Part shown: positions 8,861 through 19,741 of the stretch, piece after piece
Numbering within the stretch: the first letter of the stretch is position 1
Layout: each line of letters starts with the position of its first letter
Source of the DNA: CAZCFB01 sp964511535
GTDB lineage: Bacteria; Myxococcota_A; Polyangia; GCA-2747355; CAZCFB01
Direction: 5' to 3'
DNA length: 64,000 bases
NCBI GenBank assembly: GCA_964511535.1
Contig: CAZEFW010000001.1
Location: forward strand, 62,001 to 126,000
Translations under genes and position numbers: made by a program
The notes under the pieces: generated by a model
Told to the model about the DNA's origin: nothing
The model's input: only the letters and a program-made list of their open reading frames with translations
Databases searched by the model: none

Positions 8861-8881
8861 CCACGCCAAAATTGGCGGTGG
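8861..8881. promoter_or_regulatory. Imperfect palindrome in a divergent intergenic region
   Basis: CCACGCCAA and TTGGCGGTGG are inverted repeats (one bulged base) separated by two A residues. The element lies 29 bases before the start of the deiminase gene and adjoins a TAGAAT hexamer (8882-8887) that could serve as a -10 box. The region 8762-8909 separates two divergent genes, so the site could control either. Function is inferred from position and symmetry only. Confidence 0.4.
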
Positions 8882-8909
8882 TAGAATATGTCCTTACTCG
8901 GGAGCCTTC

Positions 8910-10838
8910 ATGAACAGAATAGCCTGCCTGTCCCTGATAACCACCTGCCTGCTGGGGGGCGCCTGCCTGGACGACCCCGGGTTCGGCGCGCGATCAGCGC
9001 CGGCGGCGCTCAGCCCGTCGGGGGAGCCGGCCTTGGCAGCGCCCAGCCCCGCGCCTCCTGCCCGGCCGCCGGATGACACCTTCTACACCTTCCTCGGCCA
9101 TGGCCAGGAGAAGCTGCCCGCCCACCGCACCGCCTGGGAGGAGCAGATCGAGCGGCTGGCCGCCATCGCCGATGCCAAGGGGCAGTCGCCCGGGGACAAG
9201 TTCTCCATCATGCGCGCCGCCACGGCAAAGCTGCTGCACATCACGCTGCCGCCCAAGACCAAGAACTTCCGCACGCCCGCCGAGTACGAGGCGAGCCAGG
9301 CGTACCTGCTCAACTGGCGCGCCGGCTACACCGGCACCAAGTGGATCAAGCTGTTCACCGAGATCATCAAGGGCGCCTGGGGCGAGGTGCCGGTGGTGAT
9401 GGTGCGCTCGTCGTCGAGCCAGCAGAAGTGGATCGAGATGCAGCTCAACAGCATCGGGCTGACCTACGCCGAGCAGGCCAAGAACATCAGATGGTGGACC
9501 GCCAAGTCCAACGCCATCTGGGCCCGGGACTTCGCGCCGGTGAGCATCGTCGAGACCGGCAGCACCGGCAAGGAGAAGCTCTCCTTCATCGACTACAAGT
9601 ACTACTACACCCGGCCCCTGGACGACTCGGTGCCCACCGAGCTGGCCAAGGCGTGGGGCATCAACGTCTACCGGCCCGACCTCTCCTTCGAGGGCGGCAA
9701 CTTCCAGACCACCAGCGACGGGCTCTGCTCGGTGACCAAGGGTGTCAACTACTACAACCTGCAGTACTCCCAGAGCGCCATCGAGCAGATCCTCAAGGAG
9801 TACCAGGGGTGCAAGAAGGTGCTGTTCGTGCAGCCCATGACCGGCGGGGTCATCGCCCACATCGACATGTTCAGCAAGTTCGGCTCCGACGACCACATGC
9901 TGATGGGGGAGTACACCGCCACCCAGCACAGCGGCAACAAGCTGATCCTCGACGCCAACGCCAAGCTGTTCCTCGGCACCAAGACGCCGTCGGGCAAGTC
10001 GGTCAAGGTCACCCGCATCCCGATGCCAGACATCGGCGGGTCGGGCTCCTACAAGACCTGGCGCACCTACACCAACTCCCTGTCGTTGACTGACGACGGC
10101 AAGCCCGGCGTGGTGCTGATCCCGACCTTCGACGACGAGACCACGTACGAGGCGGCGGCCATGGCCGCTTACGCCAAGGTGTTCCCCGGCTGGAAGCTGG
10201 TGAAGATCGACAGCAAGGTGATCATCCCGGGGCAGGGCGCCATCCACTGCATCACCATGCAGATCCCCAAGGGCGTGCTGGCCAACATGGAGCCGGGCCC
10301 GGGCAACATGTGCGGCGTGGACAAGACCCGCTGCCACCAGAACACCTGCGGGGCCGTCACCGCCGAGGGGTGCTGCTCGGGCGACACGCTGAAGTACTGC
10401 GACAAGGGCAAGGTGCGCATCAAGGACTGCTTCAGCAAGCCGTACTGTGGCTGGGACCCGTCCAACAAATATTACGCCTGCGGCATGCAGGGCAAGGCAG
10501 ACCCCTCGGGCAAATACCCCCAGCCCTGCCCGCTGTCCAACAACGACGCGGGCCCGCCCAGCGAGGCGGGGCCGGACCTGTTGCTGCCCGACGGTCCGGC
10601 CGTGGACGCGGTGCCAGACCAGCAGCAGCCCGACCAGCTGCAGCCCGACACGGCGGCGCCTGACCTGCCCGTGCCGGATGTGGGGGTGGACGCGTCGGGC
10701 CCGGACGGCGGCAGCGGCGGCGACGACGAGGACGAGGGCTGTGATTGCGCCGCTGGCGGCGGGACCGCTCAGGGAGCAGGCGGGCCGCTGTTGCTCCTGT
10801 TGGGGCTGCTCGGCCTGGCGCGCCGTCGCAGGCGGTAG
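8910..10838 (+). CDS. Exported agmatine/peptidyl-arginine deiminase-family protein with MYXO-CTERM tail
   Basis: A protein of 642 residues. The ATG at 8910 (GGAGCC upstream) opens a signal sequence with a possible lipobox (LLGGAC). Residues about 75-465 form a guanidino-hydrolase (agmatine/peptidyl-arginine deiminase) domain. The catalytic set is complete: WARDFAP, the EGGN motif, HIDMF, and the nucleophile in GAIHCITMQ (Cys447). A cysteine-rich segment with CGAVTAEGCCSG follows, then an Asp/Pro-rich linker and a C-terminal GCDC, a hydrophobic LLLLLGLLGLA stretch and an arginine run, the plan of the MYXO-CTERM surface-sorting signal. It should convert arginine or agmatine-like groups to citrulline or carbamoyl products outside the cytoplasm. 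Whether the substrate is protein, peptide or small molecule is unknown. Confidence 0.85.
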   Translation: MNRIACLSLITTCLLGGACLDDPGFGARSAPAALSPSGEPALAAPSPAPPARPPDDTFYTFLGHGQEKLPAHRTAWEEQIERLAAIADAKGQSPGDKFSIMRAATAKLLHITLPPKTKNFRTPAEYEASQAYLLNWRAGYTGTKWIKLFTEIIKGAWGEVPVVMVRSSSSQQKWIEMQLNSIGLTYAEQAKNIRWWTAKSNAIWARDFAPVSIVETGSTGKEKLSFIDYKYYYTRPLDDSVPTELAKAWGINVYRPDLSFEGGNFQTTSDGLCSVTKGVNYYNLQYSQSAIEQILKEYQGCKKVLFVQPMTGGVIAHIDMFSKFGSDDHMLMGEYTATQHSGNKLILDANAKLFLGTKTPSGKSVKVTRIPMPDIGGSGSYKTWRTYTNSLSLTDDGKPGVVLIPTFDDETTYEAAAMAAYAKVFPGWKLVKIDSKVIIPGQGAIHCITMQIPKGVLANMEPGPGNMCGVDKTRCHQNTCGAVTAEGCCSGDTLKYCDKGKVRIKDCFSKPYCGWDPSNKYYACGMQGKADPSGKYPQPCPLSNNDAGPPSEAGPDLLLPDGPAVDAVPDQQQPDQLQPDTAAPDLPVPDVGVDASGPDGGSGGDDEDEGCDCAAGGGTAQGAGGPLLLLLGLLGLARRRRR

Positions 10839-12280
10839 AGGCCGGACACCCGGGTCGGGTGGGCCGTCCAGTCTCCGAACAGATCAGCGAAGCCCTCCCG
10901 GTCGAGCCCGAACCAGGCCAGCTCCTTGAACCCGCGCGGGTCGGGTGAGCCGCGCAGGCGCGCCACGTATACCGCCCCGCCGGCGGCCTCGGTCTCGGCT
11001 GCCAGGCCGCGCATGGACGCCACGGCCGCGGAGAGCCCACCCTCGGCGCCCACGTGATGGATCAGCGGGAACACCCGCGGCGGCTGCAGGGTGCCGAGCC
11101 CCACCAGCTCCTCCCAGCCATGCCCCGGCGAGATGAGCATGTCCCCGGCGCCGCAGATCTCCTCGGCGGCCGCGGCGCGGCGGGCCGGCTCGGTGTCGCG
11201 GGACAGGGGGACCTGGTACAGCCCGATGTTCACCAGGGCCATGGCGCCGGCCAGCGCCAGGGTTCGCCGCCCAGGCGCCGGGGCCAGCAGCAGCAACGCG
11301 CCGGGAAGGACGAAGATCCAGCGCTCGGTGTCCGACGGGAAGAAGGCCACGGCGAACAGGGCCAGCGGCGCTGACCAGGCCACCGCCAGCCGGCGCGTGG
11401 TGGCTGGCGTGTCCCGCGCGCGCATGACCACCAGCGCCGCCCACGCGGCCGCGCCGAGGGCGGTGCCCAGGGCCACGCGCCATGTCGCCGCCTCGTGCAG
11501 GTAGGGCGCGTGCACCAGGGATCGGCACAGCCCCCACAGGGCGGCGGGCAGGGTGCGCCAGCCGTGGGGGTAGGGCACGCCGTGGTCTGCCGAGCGGAGC
11601 CAGGCCAGCAGCTCGCCCGGACCCTGCAGCCCCTGTCGCCAGGCGGCCCAGGCCAGGATCACGCCGAGGGTGGCCGCCGCCACGCACAGGGCCAGGGCGC
11701 GCCGGCTGGCGGCGCGACGACGACGCGGCGCCAGGGCCAGCGCCGGCGCGAGCAACACCAGGGTGGTGTGGAGCCCGGCCGCCATGCCCGCTGTCATGCC
11801 GGCCGCAGCGGCCCACGCCGCGCCCCCGCGCGCCCCGCGGGCCAGGGCCCAGAGCGACGCCACCGCGCCCGTCAGCGCCGGCGCGTAGCTCTCGAGCTCC
11901 ATGGCGCTGCGCAGGAAGGCGTGGCTGGCGCCCAGCAGGAGCAGGACCGACAGCGCGCGCCCGGGCCCCAGCAGCAGGCGCGCCGCGTCCACCAGGAGCG
12001 GCAGGGCGAGGGCGGCGCAGCAGAGGCTGAGCAGCCGCAGCCGCGGGGCAATGTCCAGGAGCGTGGCGCCGGGATCCTGCCAGGCCAGGGCCACCAGCCT
12101 GAGCAGGGGCAGGTAGAGCGGGTGGCCCGGGGACAGCTCCTGCCCCCGAAGCTGCTTGAGGTACCCCACGCCATCGCCGTTGATTTCGCCCGGCGCCAAC
12201 AGCAATCCAGCCATGACCAGGGCGGCCATACACGCTGCAGTCCAGGTCCGCAGGGGCGGGGTGGCCTGTCCCGGGGGCAT
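10769..12280 (-). CDS. Multi-pass membrane protein, GT-C (DUF2723-like) glycosyltransferase candidate
   Basis: A protein of 503 residues, strongly hydrophobic with roughly ten predicted membrane helices. Near the N-terminus NGDGVGYLKQLRG followed by SPGHPLYLPLL resembles the first-loop GD and HPPGYPLY pattern of DUF2723/PMT-like GT-C enzymes that transfer sugars from polyprenyl carriers. The C-terminal soluble part is about 130 residues. ATG 12280 is chosen over the upstream GTG at 12295, because an AGGTGG lies at usable distance only for the former. Its 3' end overlaps the convergent deiminase gene by 70 bases. The membrane-protein assignment is firm, the enzymatic assignment tentative. Confidence 0.7.
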   Translation of the reverse strand: MPPGQATPPLRTWTAACMAALVMAGLLLAPGEINGDGVGYLKQLRGQELSPGHPLYLPLLRLVALAWQDPGATLLDIAPRLRLLSLCCAALALPLLVDAARLLLGPGRALSVLLLLGASHAFLRSAMELESYAPALTGAVASLWALARGARGGAAWAAAAGMTAGMAAGLHTTLVLLAPALALAPRRRRAASRRALALCVAAATLGVILAWAAWRQGLQGPGELLAWLRSADHGVPYPHGWRTLPAALWGLCRSLVHAPYLHEAATWRVALGTALGAAAWAALVVMRARDTPATTRRLAVAWSAPLALFAVAFFPSDTERWIFVLPGALLLLAPAPGRRTLALAGAMALVNIGLYQVPLSRDTEPARRAAAAEEICGAGDMLISPGHGWEELVGLGTLQPPRVFPLIHHVGAEGGLSAAVASMRGLAAETEAAGGAVYVARLRGSPDPRGFKELAWFGLDREGFADLFGDWTAHPTRVSGLYRLRRRARPSSPNRSNSGPPAP

Positions 12281-12378
12281 CCCTCGCGGTACCACCTATA
12301 TAACGCGAGAGCAATTTGGGATTGATCCTGGTGACGTAGGATGGCAACTTCGCCTTTTCCGAGCGGTGCGAGGAACCG

Positions 12379-14582
<2,204 letters not shown>

Positions 14583-14586
<4 letters not shown>

Positions 14587-15296
14587 GCGGGGAGCAGGCG
14601 GCATGGTTTGACGGGTTCCGCGTCCCGGCGGCGGCGCCGCTGCCCCGGGGCCAGCTCCTGGTGGCGCAGTTCATCGGGGTCGACTTCGAGGGGCTGCTCA
14701 GCTCCCCCGACTTCGACTTCGTCCAGCCCTTCGATGCCAGCTTCGGCAAGATGATGATCCGCACCGCCTCGCACCTGCTCGGGGGCGACGCCTGCGGCAC
14801 CTACGGCTACGTGGAGCGGCTCGGCTTCTCAGTCGGCCTGGAGCCCGCCGCGGCGGAGGCGTGCTGGCAAGACCTCGGCTCCCTGCTGGGCTACCTCATC
14901 GGCCTCGCGTCCAGCAAGATGAGCCTGGAGGTGGACGACGAGGCGCTGTTCGGCTGCTCCCTGTTCAGCTTCCCGGGCAAGGAGCAGGCGCTGGCGTACT
15001 TCTCATGGCGCCAGCAGGAAGCGTTCCTCGGCTCGCTCAACCGCTACTGCACCCATGTGCTGAGCCAGCGCGGCGACCGCAGCCCGGAGGTGGTGGAGGC
15101 GATCCTGTCCGGCCTGGAGCCGCCGGAGAAGGAAGAGATCCTGCGTCAGAACGAGATCGAGTACCGCGACCTGCCGGCGTGGCAGCGGTACGGCGCGGCG
15201 GTGTTCCTCACCGAGGGGGGCAAGCGCGTCTCGGTGGAGACCCGCCTGCCCCGGGGGCCGGAGTACGCCGACTTCCTCAAGCTGCACCTTGGCTGA
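14583..15296 (+). CDS. Divergent Thg1-like (tRNA 5'-end 3'-5' polymerase family) protein
   Basis: A protein of 237 residues whose whole length follows the Thg1 core: PFDASFGKMMIRTASHLL, YGYVERLGFSV, a KMSLEVDD-type strand and YFSWRQQEAFLGSLNRY, against human PNDSRALQLM, YGQSDEYSFVF and YLSWRQADCHINNLYN. The first metal Asp is kept in GVDFEG. The second metal pair of Thg1 (Asp76-Glu77) appears as Glu-Arg, and the DGR turn is DFE. Thg1-like proteins add nucleotides in the 3'-5' direction to repair or mature tRNA 5' ends; here the active site is altered, so activity is doubtful. ATG 14583 overlaps the kinase stop (ATGA), and the 3' end overlaps TtcA by 8 bases. Identification was by eye alignment to the family. 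Confidence 0.75.
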
Positions 15297-16101
15297 CCCG
15301 CCCGCGCGCTCGGAGAAGTCCACCCGAGGGGCCTTCCGCTTCTCCAGCCGCCTGGAGCGGAAGATCGTCCGCCGGGCCGGCAAGGCGGTGGCCGAGCACC
15401 AGATGATCCAGCCAGGCGATCGCGTGCTCGCGGCGGTGTCCGGCGGCAAGGACTCCATCGCCATGCTGCACGTGCTGCACCTGCTGCAGCGCCGCTCGCC
15501 GGTGGACTTCGAGATCCAGGCCGTGACCATTCATCAGGGCGGAGAGGGCTTCGACCCCTCGCGGCTCTCGGCCCACTGCGCGGAGCAAGGCTTCGAGCAC
15601 TTCGTGGAGCATGTGCCGGTCAAGCAGATCTTGCAGCAGAAGCTGGAGCCGGGGGTGATCCCCTGCTCCCTCTGCTCGCGCATCCGCCGCGGCGCCCTGT
15701 ACACCCTGGCGGCCAGGCTGGGCTGTCGAACCCTCGCCCTGGGGCACCACCTCGACGACCTGGCCGAGACCCTGCTGCTGAACCTGTTCTACGGCGGCAA
15801 GCTCCGGGCCATGGCGCCGCGCTACCTCGCCGACGACGGCGTCAACACCGTGATCCGCCCGCTGGCCTATGTCCCGGAGGAGTGGCTGGTGGAGTACGCC
15901 GAGCGCATGGCGTTCCCCATCACCACCTGCGGCACCGAGGGGTGCGACGACAACCCCGACGCCAAGCGTCAGCGCATCAAGCGCCTCATCAGCGACCTCG
16001 CCGGGGAGGTGCACGGACTGCGCGGCAACATGCTCCGGGCCATGGGCAACGTGGACCCGGAGCACCTGCTGGACCTTCGGCTCACGCGGCGGGAATCTTG
16101 A
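15289..16101 (+). CDS. ttcA: TtcA-family tRNA 2-thiolation enzyme
   Basis: A 270-residue PP-loop ATPase. VSGGKDSIAML is the ATP-binding PP-loop, PCSLCSRIRRGALY provides two iron-sulfur cluster cysteines, and a third cysteine is in FPITTCGTEGC, the position used by TtcA. LALGHHLDDLAETLLLN is the TtcA/TilS-type GHxxDD motif. TtcA thiolates cytidine 32 of tRNA using a [4Fe-4S] cluster. The start is a TTG inside the end of the Thg1-like gene, so the two are translationally linked. Its end overlaps the convergent kinase by 20 bases. Substrate could differ from C32, since the family also holds TtuA-like members, but the central motifs favour TtcA. Confidence 0.85.
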   Translation: MADPPARSEKSTRGAFRFSSRLERKIVRRAGKAVAEHQMIQPGDRVLAAVSGGKDSIAMLHVLHLLQRRSPVDFEIQAVTIHQGGEGFDPSRLSAHCAEQGFEHFVEHVPVKQILQQKLEPGVIPCSLCSRIRRGALYTLAARLGCRTLALGHHLDDLAETLLLNLFYGGKLRAMAPRYLADDGVNTVIRPLAYVPEEWLVEYAERMAFPITTCGTEGCDDNPDAKRQRIKRLISDLAGEVHGLRGNMLRAMGNVDPEHLLDLRLTRRES

Positions 16102-17650
16102 GGGCCCGCTGACAGCGGGTGATGGTGCGGTAGAGGGCCACCGCGTCCTCGCCGGAGAGCCGGTGGCGGACCGCCTCGATCTGGCCGTGCAGCCGCCGGT
16201 GACAGGACCCGATGCGACGCTCTTCGGAGTCCACCGCCTCCTGGTGACGCAGCAGCTCCTTGGTCAGGGTCTCCATCACCTCGCCGCGATGCTTCTCGAG
16301 CCTGGCGAGGCTCTGCTCCAGGGCGGTGACCTGAAACTCGAGGTCCCGCACCTGGGAGGCGGCCTCCGGGCGGTCAGCCAGGCTGTCCCGGGTCAGGCTC
16401 AGGTCGATGATGGCGTAGCGCAGGCTCGCCTCGCGCTCGCGGAGCCCGCGGCGGACCTCCTCCACGCGCTCGTCGATCTCCTCGTACTCGGTCTGGACCT
16501 GGCGCATCCCGGCTTCGACCTCCTCCAGGGTAGCCAGCTCCAGCTTCATCTCGTCGGACGCGACCCGCTGGGCCATGGCCAGGCGGGCCAGCTCATGGAT
16601 GCTCGCGTAGAGCAAGTCGCGGACCCGCGCGGGAGACTCGGGCAGCGGCGCCTCTCGCTCCTCCGGGTCGACGCTGCCGACCGCGGGCACCCCCTCGGTG
16701 AGGGTGACGCGGGAGAGCCGCGCCGCGCCCGTGAGCTGGATCAGGCTGCGCAGCTCCTGGCCGATGGTGGTCATGGATCCGGGGCGGCGGGCCGGATCCT
16801 TGCACAGGCAGCGGGTGATGATCCGGTCCACCTTGGCGGGCAAGGTGTCGCGGTCTTGCAGCCGGCGTGAGGGGGGCACCGGCTCCATCGATCGGTGCCC
16901 CTCGAGTACTTCCAGGGGCTTGCCCTTGAACACCGGCTCTCCGCAGACCATGCGGTAGGCGAGGGCGCCGAAGGCGTACATGTCAGCGCGCGCGTCCGCC
17001 GCCTCCCCGGCGATGACCTCCGGCGGCAGGAACTCCAGGGTCGAGTAGATCCGCAGGTGCGCCAGGGGATCCTCCGCGGTGGGCTCCAGCGCAAGGGCCT
17101 GGCTCAGCCTGAAATCGGACAGGCGCAGCACCTCGCGGCCGTCCGGCCGCCGCACCAGCAGGATGTTGCCTGGCTTGACGTCGCCGTGCACCACGCGCTC
17201 CCGGTGGGCGGCCACCAGTACGTCCGCCAGCTGTACCAGCAGCCCCAGTGCGCGTCCCAGCTCCAGGGGCTGGTGGGAAACCAGGGCGCGGTTGAGCGCC
17301 GTGCCGCGCACGAACTCCAGCATCAGGTAGAACGTGGACTTGCCGAGCTGGCCGAAGTCGAGCACCGGCACCACCGCCGGATGCTCCAGCACGCTCACCT
17401 CCCGCGCGACCTGGCGCAGCCTGTCCCGCGGCCTGTCCTCCCGGGTCAGGGCAGGGCGCACCACCTTCACCGCGAACCGCCGGGCCAGCACCGGGTGGAC
17501 CGCTGCGAACATCTCGCCCAGGCGATCGTTGCCCAGCCGCTTGGTGAGCTTGACCTGCTGGCCCACGGCCATGCCCAGGTACTTCGACCTGGGCGGCTTT
17601 CCCGTCGGGCCCTGCGCGGATCCGCTCGAACTATTTGTTTTCTCAGCCAT
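16082..17650 (-). CDS. Hanks-type Ser/Thr kinase with C-terminal coiled coil
   Basis: A protein of 522 residues, starting at the ATG at 17650 (a longer reading to 17731 lacks family similarity). The kinase domain spans about 25-310: FAVKVV with the ATP lysine, VVHGDVKPGN with Asp157 and Lys159, and FLPPEV in place of APE. The DFG motif reads DFR (Arg181), which should disturb magnesium-loop geometry, and the glycine loop is poor (RLGNDRLGE). Residues about 360-520 are heptad-rich, charged helices likely to form a coiled coil. No membrane segment is present. It is convergent with the ttcA operon. Kinase fold is certain; catalytic activity is uncertain. Confidence 0.85.
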   Translation of the reverse strand: MAEKTNSSSGSAQGPTGKPPRSKYLGMAVGQQVKLTKRLGNDRLGEMFAAVHPVLARRFAVKVVRPALTREDRPRDRLRQVAREVSVLEHPAVVPVLDFGQLGKSTFYLMLEFVRGTALNRALVSHQPLELGRALGLLVQLADVLVAAHRERVVHGDVKPGNILLVRRPDGREVLRLSDFRLSQALALEPTAEDPLAHLRIYSTLEFLPPEVIAGEAADARADMYAFGALAYRMVCGEPVFKGKPLEVLEGHRSMEPVPPSRRLQDRDTLPAKVDRIITRCLCKDPARRPGSMTTIGQELRSLIQLTGAARLSRVTLTEGVPAVGSVDPEEREAPLPESPARVRDLLYASIHELARLAMAQRVASDEMKLELATLEEVEAGMRQVQTEYEEIDERVEEVRRGLREREASLRYAIIDLSLTRDSLADRPEAASQVRDLEFQVTALEQSLARLEKHRGEVMETLTKELLRHQEAVDSEERRIGSCHRRLHGQIEAVRHRLSGEDAVALYRTITRCQRALKIPAA

Positions 17651-17792
17651 CCTGGATGCGTTGTTTTGAGAGTATCCCGCCGGGGTGGGGATGGCAACGT
17701 GGGGCAGGGCGTCGCGCCGCGGTCCCGCCACCGCAACCCGACGCCTCCGTCAGGAAATTGACCCCACCCCCTGCGGGGGATACCGTCAACGG

Positions 17793-18893
17793 GTGCCTTT
17801 GAGCATCACCAAGACCGATCTACCCGACGGGATCCACCTGCAACTGGCGGGGGACCTGGAGTCGGACTCGGCCGCGGCCCTGGCCCGGTCCCTGTCACGG
17901 TCCATGCGCAAGGGGCGGACCGTGACGGTGGACCTCTCCGGGGTGGCCAGCGCCGACTCCGCGGGGGTGGCCTGCCTGGCCCACGGCCTGGTGCTGGCCC
18001 GCCGCAAGGGGGGCACCCTGCGGGCGGTGGGCGCCACGGGCCACGTGCGCGAGGCGCTGCAGCACACGCCGGCCCCGGCCCGGCAGAGCGCCCCGGAGCG
18101 CGTGGGCGCGCTGGAGGCCATCGGCGACGCGGTCATGGGCGGCACCCGGGCAGTGGTGGCGTTCTTGCAGCTGCTGGCCGACACCGCCTACTGGGGGCTC
18201 ATCGCGCCGCTGAAGCGCCAGCTCCCGCCGCCTGGGTTCACCTCCACCCAGGCCATTCGCATCGGCGTGGACGCCCTGCCCATCGTGGGGCTCATCGCGT
18301 TCCTGCTCGGGCTGATCATGGCCTTCCAGGCCGCGTTCCAGCTGCGCCAGTTCGGCGCCAACATCTTCGTGGCCAACCTTGTGGGCATCTCCATGGTGCG
18401 TGAGTTCGGGCCGCTGATGACCGCCATCATCGTGGCCGGCCGCAGCGGGTCTGCCATCTCTGCCGAGCTGGGCACCATGGTTGTGGGAGAGGAGATCGAC
18501 GCCCTGCGTACCATGGGCATCAACGAGAATCGCTTCCTGGTCGTGCCCCGCATCTACGCCATCACCCTGACCCAGCCGTCGTTGACCATCATGGCCGACT
18601 TCATCGGCATCCTCGGCGGGTTCTGCATTGGCGTGTTCTATCTCGACCTGAGCGCCGCCGCCTACATCAACCAGACCGTGCAGTCGTTGACCATCGGCGA
18701 CCTGGCCAACGGCCTGGCCAAGAGCGGCGTGTTCGCCTGGATCATCGTGCTCATCGGCTGCTACACCGGCCTGAACATCACCGGCGGCGCCGAGGGCGTG
18801 GGCCGGGCCACCACCACCTCGGTGGTGGCCAGCATCTTCTCCATAATCGTGGTGGACTCCATCTTCACCACCCTGTCCACCCTGCTCGGATGA
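17793..18893 (+). CDS. mlaE: STAS-MlaE fusion: ABC lipid-transport permease
   Basis: A protein of 366 residues. Residues 1-100 are a STAS domain (VDLSGVASADSAGVACLAHG), the role normally played by separate MlaB. Residues 120-366 are an MlaE permease with LLGLIMAFQAAFQLRQFGA, GISMVREFGPLMTAIIVAGRSGSA and EEIDALRTMG, the coupling helix to the ATPase. The system moves phospholipids between the envelope membranes. The GTG at 17793 is taken as start since family similarity begins there; the TTG at 17799 is an alternative and a GGGGGA lies upstream. It heads a four-gene operon with ATGA overlaps throughout. Confidence 0.93.
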   Translation: MPLSITKTDLPDGIHLQLAGDLESDSAAALARSLSRSMRKGRTVTVDLSGVASADSAGVACLAHGLVLARRKGGTLRAVGATGHVREALQHTPAPARQSAPERVGALEAIGDAVMGGTRAVVAFLQLLADTAYWGLIAPLKRQLPPPGFTSTQAIRIGVDALPIVGLIAFLLGLIMAFQAAFQLRQFGANIFVANLVGISMVREFGPLMTAIIVAGRSGSAISAELGTMVVGEEIDALRTMGINENRFLVVPRIYAITLTQPSLTIMADFIGILGGFCIGVFYLDLSAAAYINQTVQSLTIGDLANGLAKSGVFAWIIVLIGCYTGLNITGGAEGVGRATTTSVVASIFSIIVVDSIFTTLSTLLG

Positions 18894-19741
18894 CCGCCGC
18901 CATGAACCCAGCCGCCCCCGCCTCCGCCGCAGCCGCCGCCCGCCCGGGCGAGGTCATCGTGGAGGTGGAGCGCCTGGTGGCGGGCTACGGCGAGAAGGTG
19001 ATCATCCGGGATGTCTCGTTCACCCTGCGGCGGGGCGAGATCCTGTGCCTCATTGGCGGATCGGGCTGCGGCAAGTCCACGGTGATCCGCACCCTGGTGG
19101 GGCTGCTGCAACCGATGGACGGCAAGGTGCGGGTGTTCGGCCAGGACCCGTCTCTGCTGGAAGACCAGGCGCGCATCCCGTTCCTGCGGCGCATCGGGAT
19201 GCTGTTTCAGAACGGCGCGCTGCTCGGGTCCATGACCGTGGGGGAGAACGTGGGGCTGCCTTACCGTGAGCACACGGACATCCCGGACGATGTGATCCAG
19301 CGCATCGTGGAGTCGAAGCTGGCCATGGTGGGGCTGCCCGGAACGGCGGACCTGCTGCCGTCCGAGCTGTCAGGGGGCATGCGCAAGCGCGCCTCATTGA
19401 GCCGGGCCATGGCCATGGATCCGGACCTGCTGCTGTGTGACGAGCCCTCTGCCGGGCTCGACCCCATCGTCGCCGCCGGCATCGACCAGATCCTGCGGGA
19501 TCTGCAGCGCATGTACGGCACCACCATGCTGGTGGTGACCCACGAGCTGGCCAGCATCGCCCTCATCGCGGACCGGGTGGTGATGCTCGAGCCGGGCGGC
19601 TATGTGCTGGCCGAGGGCACCGTGCCCGAGCTGCAGGATCACGCCGACCCGAAGGTGCGGGACTTCTTCGCCCGCAAGCCGCCGCCCGAAGAGGCGCTCA
19701 GCGGCCCCACGCTGTTGCAAGCGCTCGAGGAGGAAGGATGA
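18890..19741 (+). CDS. mlaF: MlaF-type ABC transporter ATPase
   Basis: The 283-residue ATPase has Walker A GGSGCGKST, a Q-loop in GMLFQNGALLGSMTVGENV, signature LSGGMRKRASLSRAMAM, Walker B LLLCDEPSAGLDP and an H-loop in VVTHELAS. The SGGM(R/K)KR variant is typical of MlaF/Mkl-type lipid transporters. It has an extra alanine-rich N-terminus of about 20 residues and a C-terminal tail after FARKPPPEE. ATGA overlaps on both sides couple it to the MlaE and MlaD genes. It powers lipid exchange at the inner membrane. Confidence 0.95.
   Translation: MTAAMNPAAPASAAAAARPGEVIVEVERLVAGYGEKVIIRDVSFTLRRGEILCLIGGSGCGKSTVIRTLVGLLQPMDGKVRVFGQDPSLLEDQARIPFLRRIGMLFQNGALLGSMTVGENVGLPYREHTDIPDDVIQRIVESKLAMVGLPGTADLLPSELSGGMRKRASLSRAMAMDPDLLLCDEPSAGLDPIVAAGIDQILRDLQRMYGTTMLVVTHELASIALIADRVVMLEPGGYVLAEGTVPELQDHADPKVRDFFARKPPPEEALSGPTLLQALEEEG

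Noticed and set aside
2213..8884. Long plus-strand open frames, such as 2213-3961 and 6302-8884
   Set aside because: They lie antisense to well-supported genes, have low-complexity His/Gly/Ala/Arg-rich translations and no motifs. They are typical shadow frames of GC-rich DNA.
12297..12302. TATATA as a -10 box for the membrane protein gene at 12280
   Set aside because: No matching -35 hexamer at a proper distance on the minus strand, and transcription would begin almost at the start codon.
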